From Topomyia yanbarensis (taxonomy: Eukaryota; Arthropoda; Insecta; Diptera; Culicidae): DNA of 64,000 nucleotides. Below the pieces are notes generated by a model. That model made no database searches. It worked only from the letters and a program-made list of their open reading frames with translations, and had not been told where the DNA came from. A program made the position numbers and the translations under genes. Below are positions 24,527 to 34,654 of the stretch, in pieces (the first letter of the stretch is position 1; every line of letters begins with the position of its first letter). The stretch lies in assembly GCF_030247195.1 (NCBI RefSeq), contig NC_080671.1:198200676-198264675 (forward strand), in the 5' to 3' direction.

Positions 24527-25148
24527 GCACTTTACACTTTATTTGGAAACTCACTCTGTCACTTGTACTTTACACTTCACTTGTACTTCACACTTAACTC
24601 TTTTATTTTCACTCTTCACTTGTACTTCACACTTTACTTGTTGGAATAATACTGATTGCTGCGATGCGCAGAACGCGCGTACTTATATTACACGCCACAC
24701 GTTTTAGAAACGCGTGGCTCATCCGCGATGCTTGTCGATACCATGTCAAACATCAATTGTTTTTCGTCTCCTTTCTGCATCGGACGATTGTATCGTTGGA
24801 TCACTCACGCTCGCTGACGATGATGCAATACCGCGCGTATCGCTGCTGCTGCTATTGTTGTTGCTACTTCATTCGAGAATGTTCTTGCTAGTTGGAGATG
24901 TTGCTCGATAATAATGAAATGGTGTGGACAATTTTATTTGGCAGTGATTAGCGCTGAACAGAGGCGCGAACAAACATCGTTTTTGATTTTTTTTAATTTT
25001 TTTACGGGGACAACGAGGGGGGTGAGGGTTACCGTCAAGCTACGTAATTATCAGGGGGGGTATATAGAATTTTGTGACGAAATGCTACGATGAGGAGGGG
25101 GGTGTTAAAAATCACTCAAAAAATGCTACGTCATTTATGGATCATCCC
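24157..25148. mobile_element. PIF/Harbinger-like element with TTA duplication
   Basis: It starts GGGACCATCCATAAATGACG and ends with the inverse (cgtcatttatggatcatccc). It is flanked by TTA at 24154-24156 and 25149-25151, the 3-bp TWA duplication typical of PIF/Harbinger. It spans 992 bp with no transposase ORF. A 297-bp relative lies at 50118-50411 with TAA duplications. Confidence 0.75.
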
Positions 25149-25562
25149 TTATGTACTTCGATTCTCTAACGGGCGATTCATAAGGTGTTTGATGCGAGCC
25201 ACCAGTGGGTAGTGGTACACATACTAATTTGTTTCACCGTGGTTGATGCGCTGTTCAGATGATTGATAGCCTTTCGGAGCGGCAACGATCCTGTTAGCTG
25301 CGGCAGGGTTGGCCCACGACGGGTGACGCAACTGCGGACGGTGATTGCATGCACTGAGTACTGCACACGAGGACCAACGACAAGGGCGCGATAAGGATTC
25401 TTCCAGAGGCCAAGTCATTATATAAACAAATATCCGAAAGTTCCTACCAGATCGAAACTGGTAGATTCCTTTTTGGGACTTCTTGGTCACCCGTTGATGT
25501 GTCAAATTAGGATATCTTCATCAATCTTATAGAGTTTTCGTTTTTGATTTTATTCTACACCG

Positions 25563-25710
25563 CCCTCTAAGAACGGTTGGTTTCAAAATCGTCCAATGAA
25601 GGACGTTCGTTGGACCAATTTGGACAACGTCCAAATAACCGTTCAACAAACGCCCATCCTTGGACCCGTGTTGAACGATTTTGAAACAATTTTTTGGACG
25701 TCTCAGTGGG
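25563..25710 (+). mobile_element. Family A MITE, copy A2
   Basis: 148 bp, CCCTCTAAG to CTCAGTGGG, flanked by CG/CG. Confidence 0.87.
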
Positions 25711-26609
25711 CGGTGTAATCTATGCTACACTCATTCAAACTTGGGTGTAGTCAGTGCTTTTTTTGCACTACACCGGCGTAGCACCAAGACAAAACCCAAC
25801 AAGCACCATATCATGATCAGAAGTGAATCTGAAAATACAATAGCATTGTTTGGAATACTGATAACTTTAAACAAATAATTGCAAATGGAAAGCAACTCAC
25901 CTGTCAGTAAAACCAACGGCGCATCTGGATATTTTTAAACACCGTGGATTTCCAGAGGCCATCACAGCGAACATTACGGTTCGTTGCTTAACTAATGACT
26001 TTTATTTTTAATCCGTACACACCAAATAGAATCATGTTATGAAAAAGTTTGGTTGTTGTCATATTATTCTTTCCTGCGTAACCAGGAGAAGCAACGGTAA
26101 CTATAGGAGCATATTAACAGATTGTTAAAAGAAAATAACAGATTCATAAGTGCTGCTAGTTTCATGCATTTTCTACTCAAACGTCATATTTGACATTACC
26201 AGTTACCTGAGTCACTGAGGGGTAGTCAGATTTGTGATACAGTTTTGGAATACCAGTGTCTAGTCGTGTCGTTGCTGGTACTCTCGTTGAGACTAGAAGA
26301 ATACAAAAGTAAGTGAATGATAATTGTAAACAAACATCCCTAATTACCGTCTACAATCAGCGCTTGTCGAAATGCAGCCCAAAATTGTCGACTCTCTGAA
26401 ATTTCACGAAGTGTTTTTCAACCATTTATGGGTATTATTCTTGCTGAATTCCAGTAATGAGATGGATAATATTTAACCCAGTTTCTTATTCAAAAAAGTA
26501 CCCATTTCGTGACAGCTCGAATAGAACCTTAAACTGAGTACTTCTGGAACTAATAAATGGGTACTATTAATTAACCGTGCAAGCAGAAAGTTAGCAAAAG
26601 TTGAGCAAA

Positions 26610-26757
26610 CCCTCTAAGAACGGTTGGTTTCAAAATCGTCCAATGAAGGACGTTCGTTGGACCAATTTGGACATCGTCCAAATAACCGTTCAACGAACGT
26701 CCATCGTTGGAGCCGTGTTGAACGATTTTGAAACAATTTTTTGGACTTCTCAGTGGG
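26610..26757 (+). mobile_element. Family A MITE, copy A3
   Basis: 148 bp, CCCTCTAAG to CTCAGTGGG, flanked by AA/AA. Confidence 0.87.
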
Positions 26758-26774
26758 AAGCGAAATTGATGCTG

Positions 26775-27094
26775 CCCGGTCAAACCATTCGGAATTTGAT
26801 TCGGAATCCTGAATGGAGTCATTATGGATTCCAAATCTAATGCAACAACCGATTCTGAGTCAGGATCAGTTGTTGCATTTGATTTGGAATCCATAATGAC
26901 TCCCCACTGAGACGTCCAAAAAATTGTTTCAAAATCGTTCAACACGGGTCCAACGGTGGACATTTGTTGAACGGTTATTTGGACGTTGTCCAAATTGGTC
27001 CAACGAACGTCCTTCATTGGACAATTTTGAAACCAACCGTTCTTAGAGGGTCCATTCAGAAATCCGAACCGGTTCCGGAATGAGTTTAACTGGG
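26775..27094. mobile_element. Family C MITE, copy C1 (interrupted by A4)
   Basis: It begins CCCGGTCAAACCATTCGG, ends GAGTTTAACTGGG, and is flanked by TG/TG. A family A element fills 26903-27050; removing it leaves an ordinary family C sequence of about 170 bp. Confidence 0.82.
26903..27050 (-). mobile_element. Family A MITE, copy A4 (inside C1)
   Basis: 148 bp in reverse orientation (CCCACTGAG to CTTAGAGGG), flanked by TC/TC. The flanks join as 'gactccattcag', exactly as in other C copies, which proves the insertion. Confidence 0.9.
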
Positions 27095-27116
27095 TGGCAG
27101 AGTTTCTGCGAGCATT

Positions 27117-27264
27117 CCCACTGAGACGTCCAAATAATTGTTTCAAAATCGTTCAACACGGATCCAACGATGGATGTTTGTTGAACGGTAATTTGGACGT
27201 CGTCCAAATTGGTCCAACGAACGTCCTTCATTGGACGGTTTTGAAACCAACCGTTCTTAGAGGG
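27117..27264 (-). mobile_element. Family A MITE, copy A5
   Basis: 148 bp, CCCACTGAG to CTTAGAGGG, flanked by TT/TT. It lies 22 bp from C1 and abuts D3. Confidence 0.87.
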
Positions 27265-27265
27265 T

Positions 27266-27745
27266 TTTGTGCGAGAATTCCGGCAACGAATTCGCTCAAA
27301 TGCAACAACCGTTTCTGACAGAAGCGGTTAAACCAACCAATGCGTCCAACTTTTATCCAGAATCCAGTCAAAATATACGGCCAAGATCTCTGTACGCTTC
27401 CTGCCACATCTTTATCAGATGTTTTGCTCGATTCGTGCTATACTCTACCAGGTAGGAATTGCCAGGATCTTTGCACAGTTTATGTCCGAGTTATGCCAGG
27501 GTTTTGCTCGGTTCCTGTCAAAATTTGCCAGAAAACGCGAGCGAAACCGAATTCCCCCTAGCTCAACCCCAGTAAAGTTCAACCGGAAATGAGCCGGAAT
27601 TCCGGCTGGTTCCAGCTCGTACACCGGCTCCAGTGACACAACCGATTCTAGTTAGAATCGGTTGTCACTGGAGCCGGAATACTAACTGGAACCAGCCGGA
27701 ATTCCGGCTCATTTCCGGCTGAACTTTACTGGGACTAACCCGGCA
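27266..27745 (+). repeat. Family D repeat, copy D3 (interrupted by B2)
   Basis: Carries the D family words 'ttatgtccgagttatgcc' and 'gccagaaaacgcgagc'. It is split inside 'gctcaac/taaccc' by the palindromic B2 element, the same words being continuous in D1. Confidence 0.72.
27568..27733. mobile_element. Family B palindromic MITE, copy B2 (inside D3)
   Basis: 166 bp palindrome with CCCAGTAAAG ends, flanked by AC/AC. The empty site is visible in D1 (gctcaactaacccg), confirming a 2-bp duplication. Confidence 0.9.
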
Positions 27746-28511
27746 GGCAGGGTGGCCAGATGGAATTCCTTAATATCGGTAGGGTCACTAAAAGTTTATC
27801 GGTAGGCCGGGTTGTTGTCCCAAAAACGTAGTGTTGACATCGTTGACATAGAATTGTAAAATACTGAAAACACAGATCTCAGACCAAATCCAACCAAAAA
27901 AAAAAGGAAAGTTGAGTAGGATGTGTCCAAAATCATTAAAAATCGGTAGTTTTCGGTAGGTATAACAAAATATCGGTAGTTTTGCCTTGGTCGTCTGTGA
28001 ATCTGTAGGGAGGACCAAAACAGTTTTGGAATGCCAGTGTCTAGTCGTGTCGTTGGTGACTGGGTCTACCCAGTCAAACCATTCCGGATTCCGGAACCGG
28101 GTCGGACTTCTGAGTGGATTCAATTCAGTTCGATAATTTCCGCACAGCTGCACAGTCGGTAAATTTTTTCAACTGATAGCGCAGCAAAGTGGCGTTAATT
28201 TACTGATTTTCAGCGATATATTTACAGAGTTTATTCAAAACAAACGTCACTTCTACTGATATCTCGGTAAAAGCTTTGGTAGCTGAGTGCCCGGTTGTGC
28301 AAAACTCGGTAAAAGTAGCGAAAATAGTTGGGATTCGATAGAACAAGATTAAGTGTGCAGTATGGACTCCAGCTCAAATGCATAAACTCGGTTTTTCCTT
28401 TGAGCGAGATTCCATAATGAATTAATTCAGGATTTTGAACCGGTTCCGGCATTGATTTGACGTATAGTTGGAATAAGTTGCTGTTGCGGCGCTAGCATTT
28501 TAATGTATATT

Positions 28512-28790
28512 CCCTCTAAGAACGGTTGGTTTCAAAATCCTACAACCCTCTAAGAACGGTTGGTTTCAAAATCGTCCAATGAAGGACGTTCGTTGGACCA
28601 ATTTGGACAACGTCCAAATAACCGTTCAACAAACGCCCATCCTTGGACCCGTGTTGAACGATTTTGAAACAATTTTTTGGACGTCTCAGTGGGAATGAAG
28701 GACGTTCGTTGGACCAACGTTGGACGACGTCCAAATAACCGTTCAACCGAAGTCCATTGTTGGACCTGTGTTGAACGATGTTGAAACACA
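28512..28790 (+). repeat. Older family A copy split by a younger family A copy
   Basis: The head (28512-28545) and the rest (28696 to about 28790) of a diverged family A element flank copy A6. Joined, they restore the family order (tttcaaaatc.. then ..tgaaggacgttcg). The older copy also lacks its right end. Confidence 0.75.
28546..28693 (+). mobile_element. Family A MITE, copy A6 (self-nested)
   Basis: 148 bp, flanked by AA/AA, inserted in an older member of the same family. Confidence 0.88.
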
Positions 28791-30023
28791 GACAGAATTG
28801 ACAGCGGTTATACCTCTACCCACTCAAATCATTCCGGAACCGGTTTGGACTTCTGAGTCCCGGTCAAACCATTCGGAATTTGATTCGAAATCCTGAATGG
28901 AATCAGTATGGATTCCAGCTCAAATGCAACAACCGATTCTGAAACCGATTGGCGATTCTACGTTGAAACTGCTCGCAGATAGCGCTGGAAGGAAAGTGTT
29001 ACTGATTTGATTCTGTTCTGTCATAGTGCATATATTTTCTGTAAACATTGGTAAAAAATGACTTTTAAACACCAAATTACTGATCAATTTGTAGATAATT
29101 GTTTATGAAAATGAAGGAAAACCATCATTTTATAAGATGATGAGTAAACATCTTGCGAAAAGAGTGTAAAACATAGTGGTTTCTAATATTATTCGTAGAG
29201 CTATATGCGCGCTGTTTCGAAATGTAATTTGTTGAGCACCGTAGCCGCCGCAACAGCATTTCCCGTTCGTCCTAAGTTAAGCTAAACCTTCATGAGATGG
29301 TGTAAATTCATGAAACTCTCCAGATCAGGCGCGGAAAGAATATATCCGGCTAATGGGAAAGTGTCAGCTTTGTATCATGCACAGCCGATCCTTCTCTCCG
29401 ATAGTCTTCACTGAATCTCCTACGTAGTTCAAAATATGAAGGAGTTTGACATTGGTACTGATTGGGTCTAGGTTTCGAGTTGGAACTTTATTTATGGAAC
29501 GATTTTTCATAACCACAATAATACCCCGATTACATTTCGAAGAAATATATGAGTGAAATAGTTGCAAATGGCTGTAATTTCAGAATAATTGCAAATAAAA
29601 CTAAATTTCTTACTCGTTTCATTCATATTTTGGCAGTGGTAAGCTTTTTCCGAGAAGATAATGAAGATTTTGTTATAAGCTACGACTCACTTACGGGTGA
29701 AAAAAAGCAAACTGTATCACTTTGCCAGTTCATGAGCTGAATCATAGGTGTCGCATGACTAATTTTGGCTTTGCCGCAAATCGCCAATTGAGTCGGAATC
29801 GGTTGTCGCATTTGAGTTGGAAACCATACTGACTCCATTCAGAAATCCGAACCGGTTCCGGAATGAGTTTAACTAATTTTTACCGTTCGTAGAAGTAATT
29901 TCAATTGTTTTCTGCTTTGAAATTATAGTAAATTAAGAGAAATCATCAAAATAAAAGTTTGTTTACAAATCTTATTCGCCCTTTTGCAAATTTAATATGG
30001 AAATGTCTTCAAGTTGAAGACAA

Positions 30024-30191
30024 CCCAATAAAGTTCAGCCGGAAATGAACTGGAATTCTGGCTGGTTCCAGTTCGAACACGGGCTCCAGTGACACAACCG
30101 ATTCTAACTAGAATCGGTTGTGTCACTGGAGCCGGAATACGAACTGGAACCAGCCAGAATTCCAGTTCATTTCCGGCTGAGCTTAACTGGG
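30024..30191. mobile_element. Family B palindromic MITE, copy B3
   Basis: 168 bp. The ends are slightly mutated (CCCAATAAAG and CTTAACTGGG), the arms and the 'gattctaactagaatc' centre are intact, and the flanks are AA/AA. Confidence 0.85.
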
Positions 30192-30589
30192 AAGTCTTCA
30201 CATCTGGCATCGCTTTCATTCTGAATTTGGATGGGTTTACCGGGTTTTAGCGGCCCTTATACGATCAATACTTTTGTCAATACGATACTGCTCCATACGT
30301 CAATCCCATTTGAAATGCATATCGTTTCCAAATTTATTTCATTGCACTTTCAATACTTTTACCAATATACCCTCTAGTATTGATAAAAATATTGATCGCT
30401 AAAAATAGTGAAACAGAAAATAAACAAACCAAATTGAATAGAAAAGTGCGCAAACAAATTACATTGTGTCTGGTATAGCTTGTGAGACTGAAAACAGTGG
30501 ACTGGCACGGTTTACTGTTTATAAAAAGTTATAATAAATATTACTAATCAACGGAATCTAAAGATGGTTATCTATTTTGAACTAACAAA

Positions 30590-32931
30590 ATGGACCAGAA
30601 ACAAAATGTAAATATAGTGCGGGCGCTGTTAGATCGTGAATCAGCGGTGCATCGTACTGGTTCCTTCGTCTTCAATCGAATAGCATTAGAACTAGCCGAG
30701 CACAGCTTATTGCAGCGATTGAAGGATACGGATCTTTGCAAGGTATTTATCGTTATCTCATTATCAACCTGTTATAGTTTATAACCTTGATTTGTTCCAG
30801 TCATTGGACGACCTTTCAAATGAAACTGAATCAGTATTCAACATTGAACAAAGTCACAATGGGTGAGTGATAAATTACGATCTTGAAATAATTATTAGGA
30901 TTTTATTACATTGGATGTCCACAAACTATGATAGATACTATGCTGCCACAGTTCAGACAAATAAAAGTGTGAACATTTTCCAAACCAGTACTATGACTAA
31001 AATAGGTATTCACCTTGAACAATATTTATATATTTATTACAATTATCCTTTTTTATTAGCCGAATATCATACAAATGAAAGATCTGTGTGGACGCTATCG
31101 TTTCATCCATCTAATCCCGATATAATCGCATTTGGTACGTTGGGAGGAAAGGTATTTGTGTATGTCGATGGGGTAAGTGCAGTGTAATATATATTTCAGT
31201 ATTAGCACCTTAACGTCATATATCGCATCCCCAAAAATATTGACTTTTGTTTAGCAAGAAGCAGCTTGCTTAGATGAACATGAACCGGTTGGTTCTTTGT
31301 GCTTTCATCCCGTAGATCACTATTTAGTGATTACCAGTGGAAACGAGGTTACCTTCTGGGATTGGCAGAACGATAAAATTCTTAGCACCGGAACATACAA
31401 CGATTGCAAGTGTCGCTTTCTGCAAATTACTGCAAATTCGACGCTGATCACTGGTATTTCTCAAACAGATCTGTTCGTGTCGTCAGGCATAGGGAAAAAC
31501 TTAGCCACCGTCGAGCCTCAATATCTGATGGCATCGTTTTTAAGAACTGTTAATTTTATGCTTGATTCACTGGAGCATGGTTGTACCATAGGTAATAGCT
31601 TCAATGTAGAGTTGAAAAAGCAGTTTTACTTTTGGAATCATCTGTTAAAAACGATTGTCAACAAAACGGAAGAATTGCGCTGTTTTACATCTGTGAAATC
31701 GGATATTCAATGCAAGGTTAATGACCAAAACTTAATTCCAAAAACCTTCAACATAAAAATATCTTATTTTTAGAAATCCAACCTCAACACAACACTGGTA
31801 GTTCTGAATCGTAGAATAGATGACGTATTCGAAAATATCGATAGAATTGTGAACAAGTTTCTTCCGTTAACTCCTGAATCTGTCAACGAAGAAACAATCG
31901 ACAAATGTTGTCATGTACCGATGGTGTATTTCGAACGCATTTGCTCCAATTATGTGGAGCAACGTTATAGTGGTTATTTGAGGTTTGATTTGATGAACAT
32001 AGGTGTAAAACAATAAGGTTTAACAGTTTTCTTATCATTTTAGATACATATTTGAACTATCGCTGGTTAAAAACATTTTGTACAAAATTTTTAAGCTCTA
32101 TTTTGAATTCGGCTATCAGTTTTCTCTAGAAAGGCCTTACTTGGGAACGGATATTCAAATCGACAGCTGCAACATTCCGCGTAGCCCTTCGCATAAAAAT
32201 CAGTGTATTCTTCAAGCATGGGATTTGAGCAGCTATCACGATACACGTGATCTGCCTGATTTTAAGGAAGGTACGTAGTCTTTTTTTTCTCTGGAGCGTA
32301 TTAATTGAAGAAATTTTACACAGATTGGAGAAATGTGATATCTATTTGCTCAATTAACAACGACTCGAATGTTTCAATTTCGCAATGTGAACTTTACATT
32401 GCATCCGTCCGGTTGAAAGCTGTGAAAGAGCTGGGTAAGTTGAAATTCGATTATGTTTATTGTTAAGATCTAACAGGAAACATTTTTCTCTTCATATAGA
32501 AGTCCGCAGTTTAAACCGTATCAACTTTGGCGAGTGCATGTTCGTATTTAAGTTCGTTGCAAGTTTTGTATCGCTTTCCTTTTCGCCGTCCGGTCGGTAT
32601 GTTGTGATTGGCTTGCGTTGTAAAAAGCGACTAAAATTTGCGTACATCTTGGATAAAGATTCGAAATGGAAGATAGGCGTTAATTTCAGTCTCGATCTCA
32701 ACGGAACCGAGAACCGGGATTCAGAGTCATCATCCCCGAATGGTAAATTCTGCAATTCCATACTTGAATTTGAATGCAAACTCCTTTTTTATAGAGCGGG
32801 TAGGATTGAAATTGTGCCTTCCGAAAGAATCGCTCAACTATAAAGAAATCAATTGCATCAAATGGGCTACGCTACCTGGACATGGTTTTTTCCTTGGAAT
32901 GAAATCAAAATTTATTCGAATTTGTAGATGA
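30590..32931 (+). CDS. Ambra1: AMBRA1-like WD40 protein (ten exons, compact form)
   Basis: Exons 30590-30742, 30801-30862, 30899-31005, 31060-31172, 31255-31716, 31774-31982, 32044-32270, 32324-32434, 32500-32742 and 32795-32931. All sites are GT-AG and the frames join, giving 607 aa. Three N-terminal WD40 blades match AMBRA1: SVWTLSFHPSNPDIIAFGTL, then PVGSLCFHPVDHYLVITSGN and VTFWDWQNDKIL. The C-terminal exons (FVASFVSLSFSPSGRYVVIG, and the last exon) resemble the C-terminal half of the split AMBRA1 propeller. AMBRA1 is a substrate receptor for the CUL4-DDB1 ligase (cyclin D turnover) and a regulator of Beclin-1 autophagy in vertebrates. The vertebrate protein is about 1,300 aa; this one lacks most of the long disordered centre, as expected if it closes the same propeller with a shorter insert. 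AATAAA at 32942 is a likely poly(A) signal. The family call rests on motif resemblance; exon 3 is the least certain. Confidence 0.8.
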
Positions 32932-33119
32932 TTCCTTTTAGAATAAATCATGCGTTAAATATGTGTACGATTGATGCACGATCTTTTTATGACATCTTTG
33001 ATTTTGATAGCGGTTCAATTATGCTTATCATTGAAGTATGCATTCATGCAAATGGACTGGATAAACTGACGAACTTACCTCACGACCCTTAAACATCCAA
33101 AAAACATTGAATTAGTTAT

Positions 33120-33720
33120 GCAAATTGCGTTTCGTCTCATCAAAATCCGACAACAGCTGCAGGAATCAGTAGCGAGCGGTTCAAATGACGAATTTCGCGC
33201 CAACTCGAACAAATGTTGGCAGCCCCCTCTCAGATTTTAATGAAACTTTCTGTACATGAGAACTTTGTTTTCATACTTTGTTTTTCCAAAAATGATATAG
33301 ACTGTGTTTTGAAAAGGGCCAAACTTTTTTTTACCATTTTTTTTCAAATGGCTATAGTCTAAAAATGACAAATCCTACAAAAAAAATGTTGTAGTAGTGA
33401 TTTGTACAAAATTAGTCAAATTTTCGAATAAAAATGTTGAAAAAATTCTTCATTGACTCCTACACTGAAAAAAAAAATCGATTTTAAAAATTTTAAGTCG
33501 ATATACAAAAAAAACCCATTTTTGATTTGGATGAAATTTTGTTGCAAGATATGTAATTATGTTCCCTACCTACCGTCAAAAATTCAAGTTGGGCACTTTC
33601 AAGGAAAAAGTTATTTGAAAAAAAAAACTTTTCCTTGTCCAAACTGAATTTTTTCAGTGTATTTTTATCGAAAACCAAACTAATGAAAGTCATAATCATC
33701 TCCGAATCCATTTTCCCAGC
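33120..33720. repeat. Dispersed repeat G, copy 1
   Basis: The stretch from 'cagattttaatgaaactttc' through 'ttcttcattgactcctac' to 'ctaatgaaagtcataatcat' recurs in reverse orientation at about 55990-56520. Diverged A-rich runs interrupt both copies. No ORF. The superfamily is unknown. Confidence 0.7.
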
Positions 33721-33799
33721 TGCTAGCTGCCTGATACATGCAAAAAGTATCAGTAACGAATTTGGTATATATTCATAACAAACTTGAATGAAGACTGGA

Positions 33800-34098
33800 A
33801 GCACAGACTAACAGACATAACACTATGAGGGAATTTCTTAAAAAATATCGATCCGGCAATTTTCCCAGAACACTAGCTCCACCTTTTACTCGCAGTCCCA
33901 AACACTCATTTGCTGGTGGGTTACCCCTCAGGCTTGGGAACAATTTTTCGCTAGTGGTCTATCCCCCATATGCTTATTCATATTTCAGTGGCGCCATAAT
34001 TTCAAAAGCGGCCACAGTCCCAACTACAAATATATTTAAAATGACCGTTAAAGTGAGCGAAGCATTATTTTCGAGTGTTATGTCTGTTAGTCTGTGCT
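33800..34098. mobile_element. MITE with 26-bp inverted repeats
   Basis: The left end is AGCACAGACTAACAGACATA and continues ACACT; the right end is its inverse (agtgttatgtctgttagtct then gtgct). It is about 299 bp. The flanking 'gga' on both sides may be the duplication. Confidence 0.8.
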
Positions 34099-34106
34099 GG
34101 AAGGTT

Positions 34107-34425
34107 GGAAGACTAAAAGACTGGAAGACAAGACTTGAAGATTGCAGTGCATTTGTTCCTCTCAAAACTGATAAATTTTATGAAACAATTGACAAACTTT
34201 TCTAAAATTTATTTAATGTCTGATGGAGCAGCAGCACAATACAAAAATAAGAAAAACTTTGCACGCTTGTGTAGATTCCAGTCAAAGTATGAGTTAAGCG
34301 CAGAATGGCATTTGGTTTCAGCATCCCATGGAAAAGAACCCTGTGGCACTCTCAAGCGAATGTCAAAAAAGTCGCTGAGAGTTATAACTTGGCAGTTGAA
34401 CAAACTGATAAAAATATCATAAAAT
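34107..34425 (+). pseudogene. Remnant of a transposon-borne ORF (DGAAAQYKN...HGKEPC motif)
   Basis: The reading frame at 34135-34422 contains LMSDGAAAQYKNKKNFARLC and WHLVSASHGKEPCGTLKR. This resembles the 'SDG-A-QYKN ... AEWHFFATSHGKGPCDG' signature of an uncharacterised protein that is repeated in many arthropod genomes. It starts without a recognisable upstream domain and stops after about 80 residues. The presumed parent is a multi-copy mobile gene; the enzyme class is not assigned. Confidence 0.5.
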
Positions 34426-34654
34426 TAATTTTCTGCTACATATTCACTGAACAGTAGAACAAAATGTCAGAAGAACTCTAAGATCTGTATAGTAACGCCA
34501 AAACAATATCTGGAACTCAAAAATTTGTGCTTATTCCTGGGGGCAAAGTGTTGATAATACCGTAAGAAAACTCCAAGTATTTCTGTAGGTAGGTTTGAGA
34601 TAACTTTATTTGATTCTTGTTCGTCAAGTTATATAATGCTAACATAGTTCGATA

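Larger units (their letters stand above)
19523..30589. other. About 11 kb of nested repeats with no certain gene
   Basis: Most of this stretch is repeat DNA listed separately: families A, B, C and D, a tandem duplication, and a Harbinger-like element. The ORFs of 190 aa and shorter found here are mostly translations of repeats (for example the one covering 26571-27146). Segments 21200-23050 and 28970-29760 hold no recognisable element or gene. Confidence 0.55.

Noticed and set aside
24351..24707. 118-aa ORF rich in HFTCTSHFT repeats
   Set aside because: It spans the tandem duplication end and an 'acttgtactttacacttc' simple repeat; no coding character.
26571..27146. 191-aa minus-strand ORF
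   Set aside because: It is entirely translation of family A and C MITEs; similar 'WTNLDNVQITVQ' peptides recur wherever family A occurs (10642, 25560, 28540, 36343, 54729).
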